Numbered from the stretch's first letter, positions 26,003 through 35,274 are shown. The stretch is DNA of 64,000 bases from Anaerolinea thermophila (GCF_020723905.1 NZ_DYHZ01000008.1:1-64000), one strand, 5' to 3'. Notes: generated by a model not told the origin, from the letters alone. Program-made: numbers and translations.

Positions 26003-27520
26003 ATGGATTTTCTCAGTAATCATCTGCTTTCTCTGATCCTGTTCATTCCAACCGGGGCGGCGCTCTTGCTTCTGCTGATTCCTCGCCAGCGGTTGACGCT
26101 CATCCGCTGGTTCAGTCTGATTGCCAGCCTCATCCCACTGATTCTGTCGGTTATTTTGTGGCTTCGTTTTGATCCGCAGGGCGCAAAGTTTCAGTTTGTA
26201 GAAGAAGCAGTCTGGTATCCGGCTATTCATTCCTCGTACCATGTAGGCGTGGATGGTATTGCTCTGACCATGGTTTTGCTCACCACCTTGCTGACGCCGC
26301 TTGCCATTCTTGCCTCTTTCAGCATTCAGGAAAATGTTCGCACATACATGGTGCTGTTCCTGCTGCTGGAGACGGGTATGCTGGGCGTCTTTATGGCGCT
26401 GGATTTGCTCCTCTTCTTTGTTTTCTGGGAAGTGGGGCTGGTACCCATGTACTTCCTGATTGCGCAGTGGGGTGGTGCGAATCGCAACTATGCCTCACTG
26501 AAGTTTATTCTGTACACCATGGCAGGTTCGCTCGGCCTGTTGCTGGCAATCCAGTTGATTGGCGTGGTCACCCGAACGTATGACATCACCCGGTTGATTG
26601 AAATCTGGCCTCAACTGGATTTGCCCGGTGGGGTCCTGCTGGGCATGCCACTGGCTACGGTCAAGGCGGTTGCCTTCTGGGCGTTTGTGGTGGCATTTGC
26701 CATCAAAGTGCCTGTCTGGCCCTTCCACACGTGGCTTCCCGATGCTCACACAGAAGCGCCCACGGCTGGTTCGATGATCCTGGCGGGAGTGCTTTTGAAA
26801 CTGGGAGCGTTTGGTTTCATTCGCCTGGTTCTGCCGCTGTATCCTGTCGAGTCAAAACAGTATGCCCTGTGGCTTGCCGGGCTGGCGACACTGGCAATCA
26901 TTTTTGGCGCGCTGGGAGCCTTTGGGCAGGATGACTTCAAGCGTCTGGTTGCCTACTCGTCCATTAACCATATGGGGTTTGTGGTTCTGGGCGTGGCGGC
27001 AATGGCGGCGGCTCCCGGTACCTTGGATGCCAATATCGCCCTGAACGGCGCTGTTCTTCAAATGTTCAACCACGGGTTATATTCAGCAGGCATGTTTTTC
27101 CTCGTCGGGGTCATTTATGAACGGGCTCACACCCGCGATTTGAATGCCTTTGGTGGTCTGTATGCCATCTTACCGGTTTATGGTTCGATTCTCATCTTTA
27201 CCTCGATGGCTTCGTTAGGATTGCCAGGGCTGAACGGTTTTGTCTCTGAATTCATGGTGGTGCGTGGCGCTTGGGGCGTGTTGACTGTCTTCACCGTGCT
27301 TTCGATGATTGGGTTGTTCTTCACCGGCGCATACACACTTAAAGCCCTGTGGAAGGTTCTGCATGGTCCTCTCAACGAGCACTGGAAGGGACATGTGAGT
27401 GAAATGAACGTGCGGGAAATGCTGGTCATTACGCCGTTGATGGTGCTCATTCTGGTCATTGGAGTCATGCCTGGCTGGATCGTGGATGTGATCAACCGGG
27501 CAGTCATGTTGTGGTTCTAA
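26003..27520 (+). CDS. nuoM: NADH-quinone oxidoreductase subunit M, first copy
   Basis: This 505-residue protein is a standard NuoM with about 14 membrane helices. The proton-pathway residues are all visible: Glu143 (FFVFWEVGLVPMYF), Lys235 (AFAIKVPVWPFHTWLPDAH), Lys266 (GVLLKLGAF) and the TM12 glutamate in GLNGFVSEFMV. AGGAGG precedes the ATG. It is followed 10 bases later by a second, divergent NuoM. Confidence 0.96.
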   Translation: MDFLSNHLLSLILFIPTGAALLLLLIPRQRLTLIRWFSLIASLIPLILSVILWLRFDPQGAKFQFVEEAVWYPAIHSSYHVGVDGIALTMVLLTTLLTPLAILASFSIQENVRTYMVLFLLLETGMLGVFMALDLLLFFVFWEVGLVPMYFLIAQWGGANRNYASLKFILYTMAGSLGLLLAIQLIGVVTRTYDITRLIEIWPQLDLPGGVLLGMPLATVKAVAFWAFVVAFAIKVPVWPFHTWLPDAHTEAPTAGSMILAGVLLKLGAFGFIRLVLPLYPVESKQYALWLAGLATLAIIFGALGAFGQDDFKRLVAYSSINHMGFVVLGVAAMAAAPGTLDANIALNGAVLQMFNHGLYSAGMFFLVGVIYERAHTRDLNAFGGLYAILPVYGSILIFTSMASLGLPGLNGFVSEFMVVRGAWGVLTVFTVLSMIGLFFTGAYTLKALWKVLHGPLNEHWKGHVSEMNVREMLVITPLMVLILVIGVMPGWIVDVINRAVMLWF

Positions 27521-27530
27521 GGAGCGCAGG

Positions 27531-29006
27531 ATGGGTTTTCCAGTCTTGAGCCTGATTATCTTTATCCCGCTGATTGCCGGATTGATCATTCTGGCACTTC
27601 CGGCAGAACGGAAACAAGCCATCCGGGTGGTCGCCCTGGTTGCCAGTCTGATGGATCTGGTGCTGGCATTTTGGGTGTATTTTACTTATGATGTTCAAGC
27701 CGGCGGCTACCAGTTCGTGGAGCGCATGGACTGGGTGAAGTCTCTAGGGATTGCGTACTTCACCGGCGTGAACGGTGTCAGTGTGCCGCTGGTGCTTTTA
27801 GGCGCGGTGGTACTGACTTCCGGGGTGATGGTCTCCTGGAAGGTGGAAGAACGTCCCCGCGAGTTCTTTGCCTTTTATATGTTTCTGGGGAGCAGCGTTC
27901 AGGGTGTTTTCTGTTCGCTGGATCTGTTCATGTTGTTCTTCTTCTTTGAACTGGCAGTATTCCCCAAGTACCTGATGATTGCGATCTGGGGCTATCCCAA
28001 AACCCGCGATTATGGTTCCATGAAACTCACCCTGTATCTTTTCCTGGGGTCGGTGTTATCGCTGGTGGGTGTGCTGGCAATGTGGAGTGCCGGCGGTCAC
28101 ACTTTCGACATGCTGGAACTGGAAAAGGCAGGGTTCAGCCGTGCTTTCCAGACAGGCTGGTTCCTGGTGGTGTTTGGTGGTTTTGCCATTCTGGGGGGTA
28201 TTTTCCCCTTCCATTCCTGGGCACCCGATGGTCATGTTGCCGCGCCAACCGCCGTCTCGATGATGCTGGCTGGGGTGGAGATGAAAGTTGGGGCGTTTGC
28301 CGCTCTTCGCGTAGCCATTACCCTCATGCCGGATGGAGCACGCTTTTATGCACCGCTGATTCTGGCGCTGGGCACGGTGAACGTGGTATATGGCGCGTTA
28401 ATTGCCATGATTCAGAGCGATTTCAAGTACGTCATCGGTTTCTCTTCTGTATCACACATGGGGCTGGTGATGATTGGCTTCGCCACTCTGAATCGGGAAG
28501 GCTTGCTTGGCGCGGGCTTGCAAATGTTCTCCCACGGCATCATGACGGCTCTCTTCTTTGCTGTTGTGGGCATGGTCTATGACCGCGCGCACACCCGCCA
28601 CATTCCTGAACTGGGGGGCTTATCTCAAAAGATGCCCCTGGCAGCGCTGGGATTTATCATTGCGGGCCTGGTTTCCATGGGAATGCCCGGTTTTTCCGGC
28701 TTCGTGGCAGAATTTCCTATCTTCATGGGTGCCTGGCAGGTCATGCCCATTGTGGCAATCATTGCCATTCTGGGCGTGATTGTCACCGCCGGGTACATTT
28801 TACTGGTTGTCCGGCGGGTATTTTATGGAAACCTGCCAGAGCAATTGAATGCACTGGTGGGAGATGTGTCCACAATGGATAAAATTGTCATTGTGGGGCT
28901 TTCTGCGATGATGGTTTTGATGGGCATTCTACCGACATGGACGCGGATGGTGCCTCTGATCGAATCGGGTATTGCCCAAATTCTGGTATTGTTGGGAGGA
29001 GCCTAA
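27531..29006 (+). CDS. nuoM2: Second NuoM-like antiporter subunit
   Basis: The 491-residue protein is clearly a NuoM homologue (FFFFELAVFPKYLMIAIWG, GIFPFHSWAPDGHVAAPTA, MPGFSGFVAEFPIFMGAW) but differs widely from the first copy. Glu140 and Lys252 are kept. The TM7 lysine of NuoM (Lys235 of the first copy) aligns with Leu221 in the segment GGFAILGGIFPFHSW, so a usual proton-relay residue is missing. Tandem NuoM genes are the hallmark of 2M-type complex I, which may pump one extra proton set. It ends one base before nuoN. Confidence 0.9.
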   Translation: MGFPVLSLIIFIPLIAGLIILALPAERKQAIRVVALVASLMDLVLAFWVYFTYDVQAGGYQFVERMDWVKSLGIAYFTGVNGVSVPLVLLGAVVLTSGVMVSWKVEERPREFFAFYMFLGSSVQGVFCSLDLFMLFFFFELAVFPKYLMIAIWGYPKTRDYGSMKLTLYLFLGSVLSLVGVLAMWSAGGHTFDMLELEKAGFSRAFQTGWFLVVFGGFAILGGIFPFHSWAPDGHVAAPTAVSMMLAGVEMKVGAFAALRVAITLMPDGARFYAPLILALGTVNVVYGALIAMIQSDFKYVIGFSSVSHMGLVMIGFATLNREGLLGAGLQMFSHGIMTALFFAVVGMVYDRAHTRHIPELGGLSQKMPLAALGFIIAGLVSMGMPGFSGFVAEFPIFMGAWQVMPIVAIIAILGVIVTAGYILLVVRRVFYGNLPEQLNALVGDVSTMDKIVIVGLSAMMVLMGILPTWTRMVPLIESGIAQILVLLGGA

Positions 29007-30452
29007 ATGAATCCTGCTCCTTTTGAACTTTCCATGTTACTTGCCATCCTTCCGGAAATCCTCCTGGTTGTTCTGGCAGCGCTGGTTCTTCTCTTAAACC
29101 TTGGCGTGCGCCATCGGGCAGAAGGAGTTTTAGGATGGTTAACTGCCATTGGACTGGCGGTGATTGCTGTGCTGAGCGCGGTATTTGCTCGCCCCGGGGA
29201 TACTCCGCAGTTGATTTTCGGGGGAATGTTGCGGCTGGATTGGGTATCTTTCAGTTTCCGGTTGCTTTTCCTGCTGGGTGCGGCAATTACCGTACTGGTT
29301 TCTTTAGAACATGCCCGAACCATTACGGGAGAATACCTTGCGCTGCTTCTGGTTTCGACGCTGGGAATGAGTCTGATGGCATCCTCGGCAAATCTTATCA
29401 TGCTTTATCTGGCAATTGAAACCACCTCGCTCCCTCTTTACCTTCTTGCCGGTTACTATGTCGAAAATCAGAAATCGGTGGAATCGGGCATTAAGTATAT
29501 GCTGTACGGGGCCGTCACCTCGGCAGTGATGCTGTACGGTTTCAGTCTGCTCTTTGGATTGAGCGGAACAGCAAACCTCGCCATGATTCCGTTCCGTCTC
29601 ACCCAGACCGGCGTTTCTCCTCTTCTGGTTGGCGGGGCGCTTTTCCTGACGCTGGTCGGGTTTGGTTTCAAGGTTTCTGCTGCGCCGTTCCATTTCTGGG
29701 CGCCAGACGTGTATGAAGGCGCGCCGACACCCATTGCCGGATTCCTTTCCACTGCCTCAAAGGCGGCGGGATTTGCTGTGCTGGTGCGGGTCTTGCTGGT
29801 GACCTTCCCACAACTGGCTTCCTTCTGGACACTGGTGGTTGCCATTCTGGCGGCGTTGAGCATGATTGTCGGGAACTTGCTGGCGCTTACTCAGCGCAAC
29901 ATCAAACGTCTGCTGGCATACTCATCCATTGCTCAGGCGGGTTATATTCTGGTTGGGGTTGCTGCCGATTCTCCGCTGGGTGTGGCGGGGATGGTGTACT
30001 ACCTGACCTCTTATCTGGTCACCAATCTGGCGGCGTTTGCCATTGTCTGGCTGGTTGCTCAGCAGGTCGGTTCAGAAGATCTGGACGCCTTTTCAGGTTT
30101 AGGCAAACGGAATCCTGCCATTGCCCTGGCTATGCTGATCAGTCTGCTTTCCCTGGGCGGGATTCCTCCGTTGAGCGGGTTTATTGGTAAAGTTCTGGTA
30201 TTTGCCGCCGCGGTCGAGGCAGGGCAGGTGGCACTTGCAATTATCGGGGTGCTGACCTCCGTGATTGGATTGTACTACTACCTTACAGTGATGAAAATTC
30301 TCTATCGCCCTGCTGTAGACGAGGCGCCGCTGAAGCCTTCCTTATCCTGGCGAACCGCCATGCTGATTTGCGTGGTGCTCATGCTGGCATTGGGGGTGAT
30401 TGTGGCGCCCTGGTACGGGCAATCCCTCGCTGCGGCATCTGCGCTGTTCTAG
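29007..30452 (+). CDS. nuoN: NADH-quinone oxidoreductase subunit N
   Basis: The 481-residue protein has about 14 membrane helices. NuoN features are GEYLALLLVSTLGMSLMASS, ESGIKYMLYGAVTSAVMLYG, GFGFKVSAAPFHFWAPDVYEGAPTP (TM7 lysine kept) and SIAQAGYILVG. It is the antiporter-like subunit nearest NuoK. Its ATG abuts the nuoM2 stop. A terminator follows within 20 bases, closing the operon. Confidence 0.96.
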   Translation: MNPAPFELSMLLAILPEILLVVLAALVLLLNLGVRHRAEGVLGWLTAIGLAVIAVLSAVFARPGDTPQLIFGGMLRLDWVSFSFRLLFLLGAAITVLVSLEHARTITGEYLALLLVSTLGMSLMASSANLIMLYLAIETTSLPLYLLAGYYVENQKSVESGIKYMLYGAVTSAVMLYGFSLLFGLSGTANLAMIPFRLTQTGVSPLLVGGALFLTLVGFGFKVSAAPFHFWAPDVYEGAPTPIAGFLSTASKAAGFAVLVRVLLVTFPQLASFWTLVVAILAALSMIVGNLLALTQRNIKRLLAYSSIAQAGYILVGVAADSPLGVAGMVYYLTSYLVTNLAAFAIVWLVAQQVGSEDLDAFSGLGKRNPAIALAMLISLLSLGGIPPLSGFIGKVLVFAAAVEAGQVALAIIGVLTSVIGLYYYLTVMKILYRPAVDEAPLKPSLSWRTAMLICVVLMLALGVIVAPWYGQSLAAASALF

Positions 30453-30470
30453 AAGAAACGGCACTTTACC

Positions 30471-30509
30471 AGACAGCAGAGGAACCGCAAGGGGAATCTG
30501 CTGTCTTTT
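30471..30509 (+). terminator. Intrinsic terminator after nuoN
   Basis: AGACAGCAG (30471-30479) pairs with CTGCTGTCT (30498-30506), enclosing 18 bases, and is followed by TTTTT. It lies just before the GH13-like gene, which therefore probably has its own or read-through expression. Confidence 0.75.
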
Positions 30510-30525
30510 TACTCAGGATGCGCTT

Positions 30526-32628
30526 ATGGAATTTTTTGAGAGTTTTGATTCTTATCAGGAAGCATGGCGAAATCGTCAGAGAGCGGAAGAGTGGCTGGAT
30601 TATTACCGCTTTCGCCGGCTTTCTTTCGTGCCGAATCTCCTGCCCGAGCAGGCGTTAGCGATGCCCGCTGAGGAAGTGATTGGAATCCTCAGGGCGCGGT
30701 TTGGAAAAGCCATAGACCTTGCTTTAAGCGAGACCTGGACAAGCCCTGAACCTTTTGAGCCGTTGCCGCCAGAACTGATGAGTCCGGTACAATCTTTCCC
30801 GGATTCTGACTGGCTTAAACGAACCCGTATGGTTGGTGTCAATATCCGAACCATCGGCAACTTTTTCAATCTGGTGAAATACTGCCTCACTCTGCCTGAT
30901 TTTTACGATTCCATCCACATCCTGCCTGTGTGGGAACCCGGGGTCGTAGCCAGCATTTATGGTATGAGTTCATGGCAGATCAATCGGGAGTTTTACAGCA
31001 TGGAACTGGCGGAACTGTTCCCGTGGCTGAATCGGGTGGAGAGGCAACTTAAAGCCGTGATTCACCTGCTCCATGTAATGGGGCGGGCTGTGGGAATGGA
31101 TGTGATCCCGCACACCGACCGTTTTTCAGAAATGGCGCTGGCTTTCCCGGAATACTTTGAGTGGATGCAGAGGCGTGGGCTGGAGATTGTGGATCATTCC
31201 ACCGGCTTGATTCATCGGGTGCAGGCGTGCATCTGGAAGTTTGTGCAGGATCATGGTTCTGCCGTGGAAGGTTTGGCAATCCCGGAAAGTGCGGAAGAAT
31301 TTTTCTCCCCACATACTGGCGAGAAGGAACGAAACCTGATTCTTTTTGGATTGCCCGAAGATTTCTGGGGACGTTTGAATCGGCGTATGGCAATCATCCA
31401 GGAATTGTATGCCCGGGGATTTGAGACCGTTCCTGCAACCATGGCGCCACCCTTTCGGGGGATTGAGGTTGACCCTTCCCCTGAAGCGGAAGTGGTGGAT
31501 GAATTTGGCATGGTATGGCGCGACTTTCGGATGATTCGTCCGACGCCCATGTCGCGTGTGTTTAATCCTCTGGCACGGTATCGCCTGTATGAACACAAGG
31601 AAAACGGGGAAGACTGGGAACTGGATTTCAATCAGCCAGTTAAACCGGTGTGGGAGTACGTTTGTTCCCATTATGCGGAAGTGCAGAGGTGCTTCGGGTT
31701 TGATTTTATGCGCGGCGATATGTCTCACGTGCAGATGCGCCCAGAGGGAGTGCCCGATCAGGTGGATGATTATTACGATTTGCTTGGTGCGGTGAAAGAG
31801 ACCATCCGACAGCGTAATCATGTGCCGTTCTTCGGGTATTTTGCTGAATCTTTCCTGCCGCCGCGGGATGTAATGGGATATGGCGAGGAAATGGATCATC
31901 TGGAAGCCTCGCACGCTGATGTCACCCTGGGGGATTTGCAGTCTACCTGTATGGGTACGGCGGAATTTCTACAGCGCTTTCGATATTACGATGATTTACT
32001 GCGTACCCGAAAATGTGCGCCGTCTTTCACCGTCATGACTTCGGATAAGGATGATCCCCGTTTTGACCGTTTTTATCTGGATGGGAATGAAGCGCGGGCT
32101 TTTCTTTCTCTCTTTCTTACGGATATGCCCTCGTATGTGGCATTAGGATTTGAAACCCGCGATCCGCACCCCGAGCCGGCACCGAATGAGTATTACACGA
32201 AACTGTATGTGTTTCAGGAAAAACGGGGAAATAAAGTAACCCGTGGAGCGTTTCAGTGGGGAAGGAATACGCGGTTATTTGCCAATCTTCAGCGCATTCG
32301 CCTGTTTTATGAGAGAATCCGCGAAGACATTGCGGATTCCACCACGCGCTGGTTGATTCCTCCGGATGCTACCGGCATGAATCCGGTGGTGGCTTGGACA
32401 CAGATGGGCGATCATCCCGTGTTTGTGTTTGTGGTGAACACCTGCCCGCACTGTAAAGCAGGTAGATTCGGATTACCATTGTCCCCCGCGTTCCGCCTGA
32501 GGTTGTGTTTTGCTCTGCCTGCTTCTTCAGATGAGGAACTGGTTTACAATGGCGTCCATTTTGTGGTACCGGGATTGATGCCTGGCGAAGTGCGGGCATA
32601 TCAGGTTGAGACTTACAGGGAGGGGTAG
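30526..32628 (+). CDS. Divergent GH13-like (alpha-amylase fold) protein
   Basis: The 700-residue protein has no signal peptide. Its motifs fit a TIM-barrel glycoside hydrolase of the GH13 clan: PVWEPGVVASIYGMSSW (134-150), GMDVIPHTDRF (190-200), the nucleophile motif FDFMRGDMSHV (Arg396, Asp398, His401), an acid/base Glu441 in FFGYFAESFL, and TSD (Asp507) in the last region. The remaining sequence is unlike amylases I know. A PfkB sugar kinase follows after three bases, so the pair may split and phosphorylate a sugar such as sucrose; the substrate is inference. The ATG at 30526 is used since upstream starts lie in nuoN. Confidence 0.6.
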   Translation: MEFFESFDSYQEAWRNRQRAEEWLDYYRFRRLSFVPNLLPEQALAMPAEEVIGILRARFGKAIDLALSETWTSPEPFEPLPPELMSPVQSFPDSDWLKRTRMVGVNIRTIGNFFNLVKYCLTLPDFYDSIHILPVWEPGVVASIYGMSSWQINREFYSMELAELFPWLNRVERQLKAVIHLLHVMGRAVGMDVIPHTDRFSEMALAFPEYFEWMQRRGLEIVDHSTGLIHRVQACIWKFVQDHGSAVEGLAIPESAEEFFSPHTGEKERNLILFGLPEDFWGRLNRRMAIIQELYARGFETVPATMAPPFRGIEVDPSPEAEVVDEFGMVWRDFRMIRPTPMSRVFNPLARYRLYEHKENGEDWELDFNQPVKPVWEYVCSHYAEVQRCFGFDFMRGDMSHVQMRPEGVPDQVDDYYDLLGAVKETIRQRNHVPFFGYFAESFLPPRDVMGYGEEMDHLEASHADVTLGDLQSTCMGTAEFLQRFRYYDDLLRTRKCAPSFTVMTSDKDDPRFDRFYLDGNEARAFLSLFLTDMPSYVALGFETRDPHPEPAPNEYYTKLYVFQEKRGNKVTRGAFQWGRNTRLFANLQRIRLFYERIREDIADSTTRWLIPPDATGMNPVVAWTQMGDHPVFVFVVNTCPHCKAGRFGLPLSPAFRLRLCFALPASSDEELVYNGVHFVVPGLMPGEVRAYQVETYREG

Positions 32629-32631
32629 GAT

Positions 32632-33603
32632 ATGGAAGAAGATGTAGGTCTGGTAGCCATTGGAGAAATTCTGGTGGATCTCATTGGGGCTGAGCCTGCA
32701 GAAAGTCTCGATTCCACCGAATGCTTTTGCCGTTTTCAGGGCGGTTCGCCAGCCAATCTGGCGGTGAATGTGGCGCGATTGGGCGGTCGTTCGGCATTGA
32801 TTGCCTGTGTGGGCAATGATGCTTTTGGTAGATTTCTCGAAAGCCACGTGGCTCAAGGCGGGGTTAACACCCGCTGGTTGCGCCATGAGGATCAGGCACC
32901 TACCAGTCTGGTGTTCGTCTCCCGCACCTCTGGCACTCCCGATTTCCAACCCTACCGGGGCGCAGATTACCGCATTACACCGCAGGATGTTCCGGATGAG
33001 GCAATTCGGGCGGCAAAAGTGCTTCATTTCACCACCTGGCCTCTTTCCATGGAACCTTCGCGTTCCGCAGTAATCAGCGCCATTGAACGGGCTAAATCAT
33101 GGGGAAAAGTCGTCTCGTTCGATCCCAATTTCAGCCCGAAAATCTGGCAAAACCAGCCCGAAGCCCTGGAGGTCATTCGTGAAGTGTATCGTTCGGTGAC
33201 GCTTACCAAAGCCTCGCTGGTGGATTGTCACCGCCTGTTTGGTCCAGGTGATACCCCTGCCGGTTACATCCGCCGTTTCCATGAATGGGGCGCTGAGGTT
33301 GTCCTTTTCACCATGGGAGAGCAAGGTTCTCTGCTCTCTCAACGTGGCAAAGCGGTGCTTCGTTTACCTGTGCGCCCGGTTCAGGTAGTGGATGCCACAG
33401 GTGCGGGGGATGCATTCTGGGCAGGTTTCCTGACCGCCTGGATGGATGGAAAATCCCCAGAAGAATGTTTGCTCTTTGCCCGCGAAGTAGTGGAAGCCAA
33501 ACTCAGGGTGGTGGGACCGCTTCGGGAAGGGCTGGATCGTTGGAAAATCTACACTCAAATGCCCCGTCCGGACGGGGAATTTGTCCTCTGGGATGGCAAA
33601 TGA
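32632..33603 (+). CDS. PfkB-family sugar kinase, probably fructokinase
   Basis: This 323-residue protein begins VGLVAIGEILVDLIG and has the PfkB signatures GGSPANLAVNVARLGG (near residue 40) and DATGAGDAFWAGF (near residue 255) with the catalytic aspartate. Overall it looks like bacterial fructokinases, but ribokinase-like or 2-keto-3-deoxygluconate activity cannot be excluded. Its ATG lies three bases after the GH13-like gene stop and follows GGGAGGGG, so the two are co-transcribed and probably function in one sugar pathway. Confidence 0.85.
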   Translation: MEEDVGLVAIGEILVDLIGAEPAESLDSTECFCRFQGGSPANLAVNVARLGGRSALIACVGNDAFGRFLESHVAQGGVNTRWLRHEDQAPTSLVFVSRTSGTPDFQPYRGADYRITPQDVPDEAIRAAKVLHFTTWPLSMEPSRSAVISAIERAKSWGKVVSFDPNFSPKIWQNQPEALEVIREVYRSVTLTKASLVDCHRLFGPGDTPAGYIRRFHEWGAEVVLFTMGEQGSLLSQRGKAVLRLPVRPVQVVDATGAGDAFWAGFLTAWMDGKSPEECLLFAREVVEAKLRVVGPLREGLDRWKIYTQMPRPDGEFVLWDGK

Positions 33604-33666
33604 CTGTAGCCCACTGTAGATTTGGTGAGTATTTTGGTCAATGCTGTCCAATCTTTGTTGGGCTGG

Positions 33667-33696
33667 TTGACGCATTAAATTTGGTTATGTTATAAT
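33667..33696 (+). promoter_or_regulatory. Leaderless promoter of the ATP synthase F0 operon
   Basis: TTGACG (33667-33672) and a perfect TATAAT (33691-33696) have an 18-base spacer. The ATG at 33704 is seven bases after the -10 box, so the transcript should begin at the start codon. No Shine-Dalgarno sequence lies between. Confidence 0.75.
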
Positions 33697-33703
33697 CCTT
33701 CTC

Positions 33704-34006
33704 ATGAGCCAGACCAATACCCCGAAGCCCGATCGTAGCCGTTACTGGCTGAATCTGACTCTGGCAGGTTTTGCCGCTCAGGCGGGGTGTGTGACCCTGT
33801 TGATTGTGTTAGGGGCTGTTCTGGGGGGATTGTGGTTAGATGCTCGTTTTCAGACCCGTCCGTTATTGACTTTGATCCTTGTCTTCGCCAGCATTCCTGT
33901 TTCTTTGCTGGTGATGTTTTTTATTGTGCGCTTAACAACTGCAAAAATTAAGAGCAATCTGAAACATCAAAATGGAGAGGAGGCAGGCATTGGAAAAACC
34001 AGTTAA
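33704..34006 (+). CDS. AtpZ/AtpI-like protein
   Basis: The 100-residue protein has two membrane segments (about residues 22-44 and 55-78) and a conserved FAAQAGCVTLLIVLGAVLGGLWLD segment typical of AtpZ/AtpI-like gene products at the start of atp operons. These assist assembly of the c-ring or act as small cation channels. The gene overlaps the atpB ribosome-binding site and start. Confidence 0.8.
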   Translation: MSQTNTPKPDRSRYWLNLTLAGFAAQAGCVTLLIVLGAVLGGLWLDARFQTRPLLTLILVFASIPVSLLVMFFIVRLTTAKIKSNLKHQNGEEAGIGKTS

Positions 34007-34982
34007 TCGCGGACCGCTGGGTATTCGACACCGATGGTGGGTTTTACTTTTTATCATCCTCAACGTTGTTGCGGTGATTTTCGTTAAACCCGTTCAGCCG
34101 CATATTCAGGTTGCCCCTGAAAAGATCACCCACGAACCTCTTTTCACCTTACCCGTTGTAGGGGAGTTTTATCTGACCAATACTCTGCTCATGCTGGTGC
34201 TGGTGTTGCTGGTCATCTTCTGGCTGGCATACGCTGTGCGTCGGGAGGTCAAGAGTGGTACGCTGGTTCCTAAAGGGGTGGCTGGATTGATGGAAGCGCT
34301 GGTGGAGATTCTCTACAATCTCACCGAGTCTTCTGCCGGGAAGTATGCCAAAACAATCTTTCCCTGGTTTGCTACCATCCTCGTCTTTGTGCTGGTGGGC
34401 AACCTGATGAAACTGACCCCCATTGTGGAGACGTTTGGTCTGGTGCATGAAATGAAAGAAGGCGGGCATGCCCTTCAGGAACTTCTTCCGGGGGTGTACA
34501 ACATTCTGCCTGGTGAGGTGCACGAAGGGGAAAAAGGCTATCACATTACCCCGTTCTTTCGCGGTATTCCCACCGATTTGAACTTCACCCTGGCGCTGGC
34601 GTTAATTTCGGTGGTGATGACACAGGTGATTGGTGTGCGAGCGCAAGGAGGGGCATACTTCTATAAATTCTTCAACGTGTTGAATTTATTCAAAAAGCCA
34701 TTTTTTGGCGCCATGGACTTTCTGGTTGGACTGCTGGAATTGATTTCGGAGTTTGCCAAAATCCTCTCATTTGCATTCCGGTTGTTCGGAAATATGTTTG
34801 CCGGTGCGGTTCTGCTCTTTTTGGTGGGCTCGTTGATTCCGGTATTCATGCAGTCCTTTGTGGTGCTTTTTGAAGTATTTGTAGGCTTGATTCAAGCCTT
34901 TGTATTTGGCATGCTGACCATGGTCTTTATGGCACAGGCTACCCGTGGACATGGCGGGGAACATGGAGAAAGTGCTCACTGA
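33990..34982 (+). CDS. atpB: ATP synthase F0 subunit a
   Basis: The 330-residue protein has six to seven membrane helices. ELISEFAKILSFAFRLFGNMFAGAVLL contains the essential arginine of subunit a (in FRLFGN), which exchanges protons with the c-ring. TTG at 33990 is chosen since GGAGAGGAGG (33974-33983) lies seven bases upstream; an ATG at 33972 would lie inside that site. The start overlaps the AtpZ/I-like gene by 17 bases. A long loop (residues about 155-195) between helices is hydrophilic. Confidence 0.94.
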   Translation: MEKPVNRGPLGIRHRWWVLLFIILNVVAVIFVKPVQPHIQVAPEKITHEPLFTLPVVGEFYLTNTLLMLVLVLLVIFWLAYAVRREVKSGTLVPKGVAGLMEALVEILYNLTESSAGKYAKTIFPWFATILVFVLVGNLMKLTPIVETFGLVHEMKEGGHALQELLPGVYNILPGEVHEGEKGYHITPFFRGIPTDLNFTLALALISVVMTQVIGVRAQGGAYFYKFFNVLNLFKKPFFGAMDFLVGLLELISEFAKILSFAFRLFGNMFAGAVLLFLVGSLIPVFMQSFVVLFEVFVGLIQAFVFGMLTMVFMAQATRGHGGEHGESAH

Positions 34983-35037
34983 GCCCTGTGTTCTCTGAAA
35001 AGGCGATTGACATCATTCTGGAGGAGGTATTCAAACA

Positions 35038-35274
35038 ATGACCGGGGATATTATCGAAGCAGCAAAATTCATTGGTGCGGGGCTGTCCATGATTGGCGCT
35101 CTGGGTGCGGGAATTGGCATCGGCTTGAGTGTTCAGGGAGCGCTTGAAGGGATGGCTCGCAACCCTGATACGTACGGAAATCTGCTCACCAACATGATTC
35201 TGGGGATTGCTTTCTCGGAAGCCATCGCCATTTATTGTCTGGTGATTGCGTTCCTCATGCTCTTCGTGCTGTAA
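35038..35274 (+). CDS. atpE: ATP synthase F0 subunit c
   Basis: This 78-residue hairpin protein has the Gly-rich first helix (GALGAGIGIGLSVQG), the MARNPD loop and the ion-binding glutamate in GIAFSEAIAIYCLVIAF. Na+-type c subunits carry a glutamine in the first helix and Ser/Thr after the glutamate; here these are Ile and Ala, so proton coupling is most likely. AGGAGGT is the ribosome-binding site. Confidence 0.95.
   Translation: MTGDIIEAAKFIGAGLSMIGALGAGIGIGLSVQGALEGMARNPDTYGNLLTNMILGIAFSEAIAIYCLVIAFLMLFVL

Noticed and set aside
33972-33989. ATG start for atpB at 33972
   Set aside because: It overlaps the strong GGAGAGGAGG site that fits the TTG at 33990.
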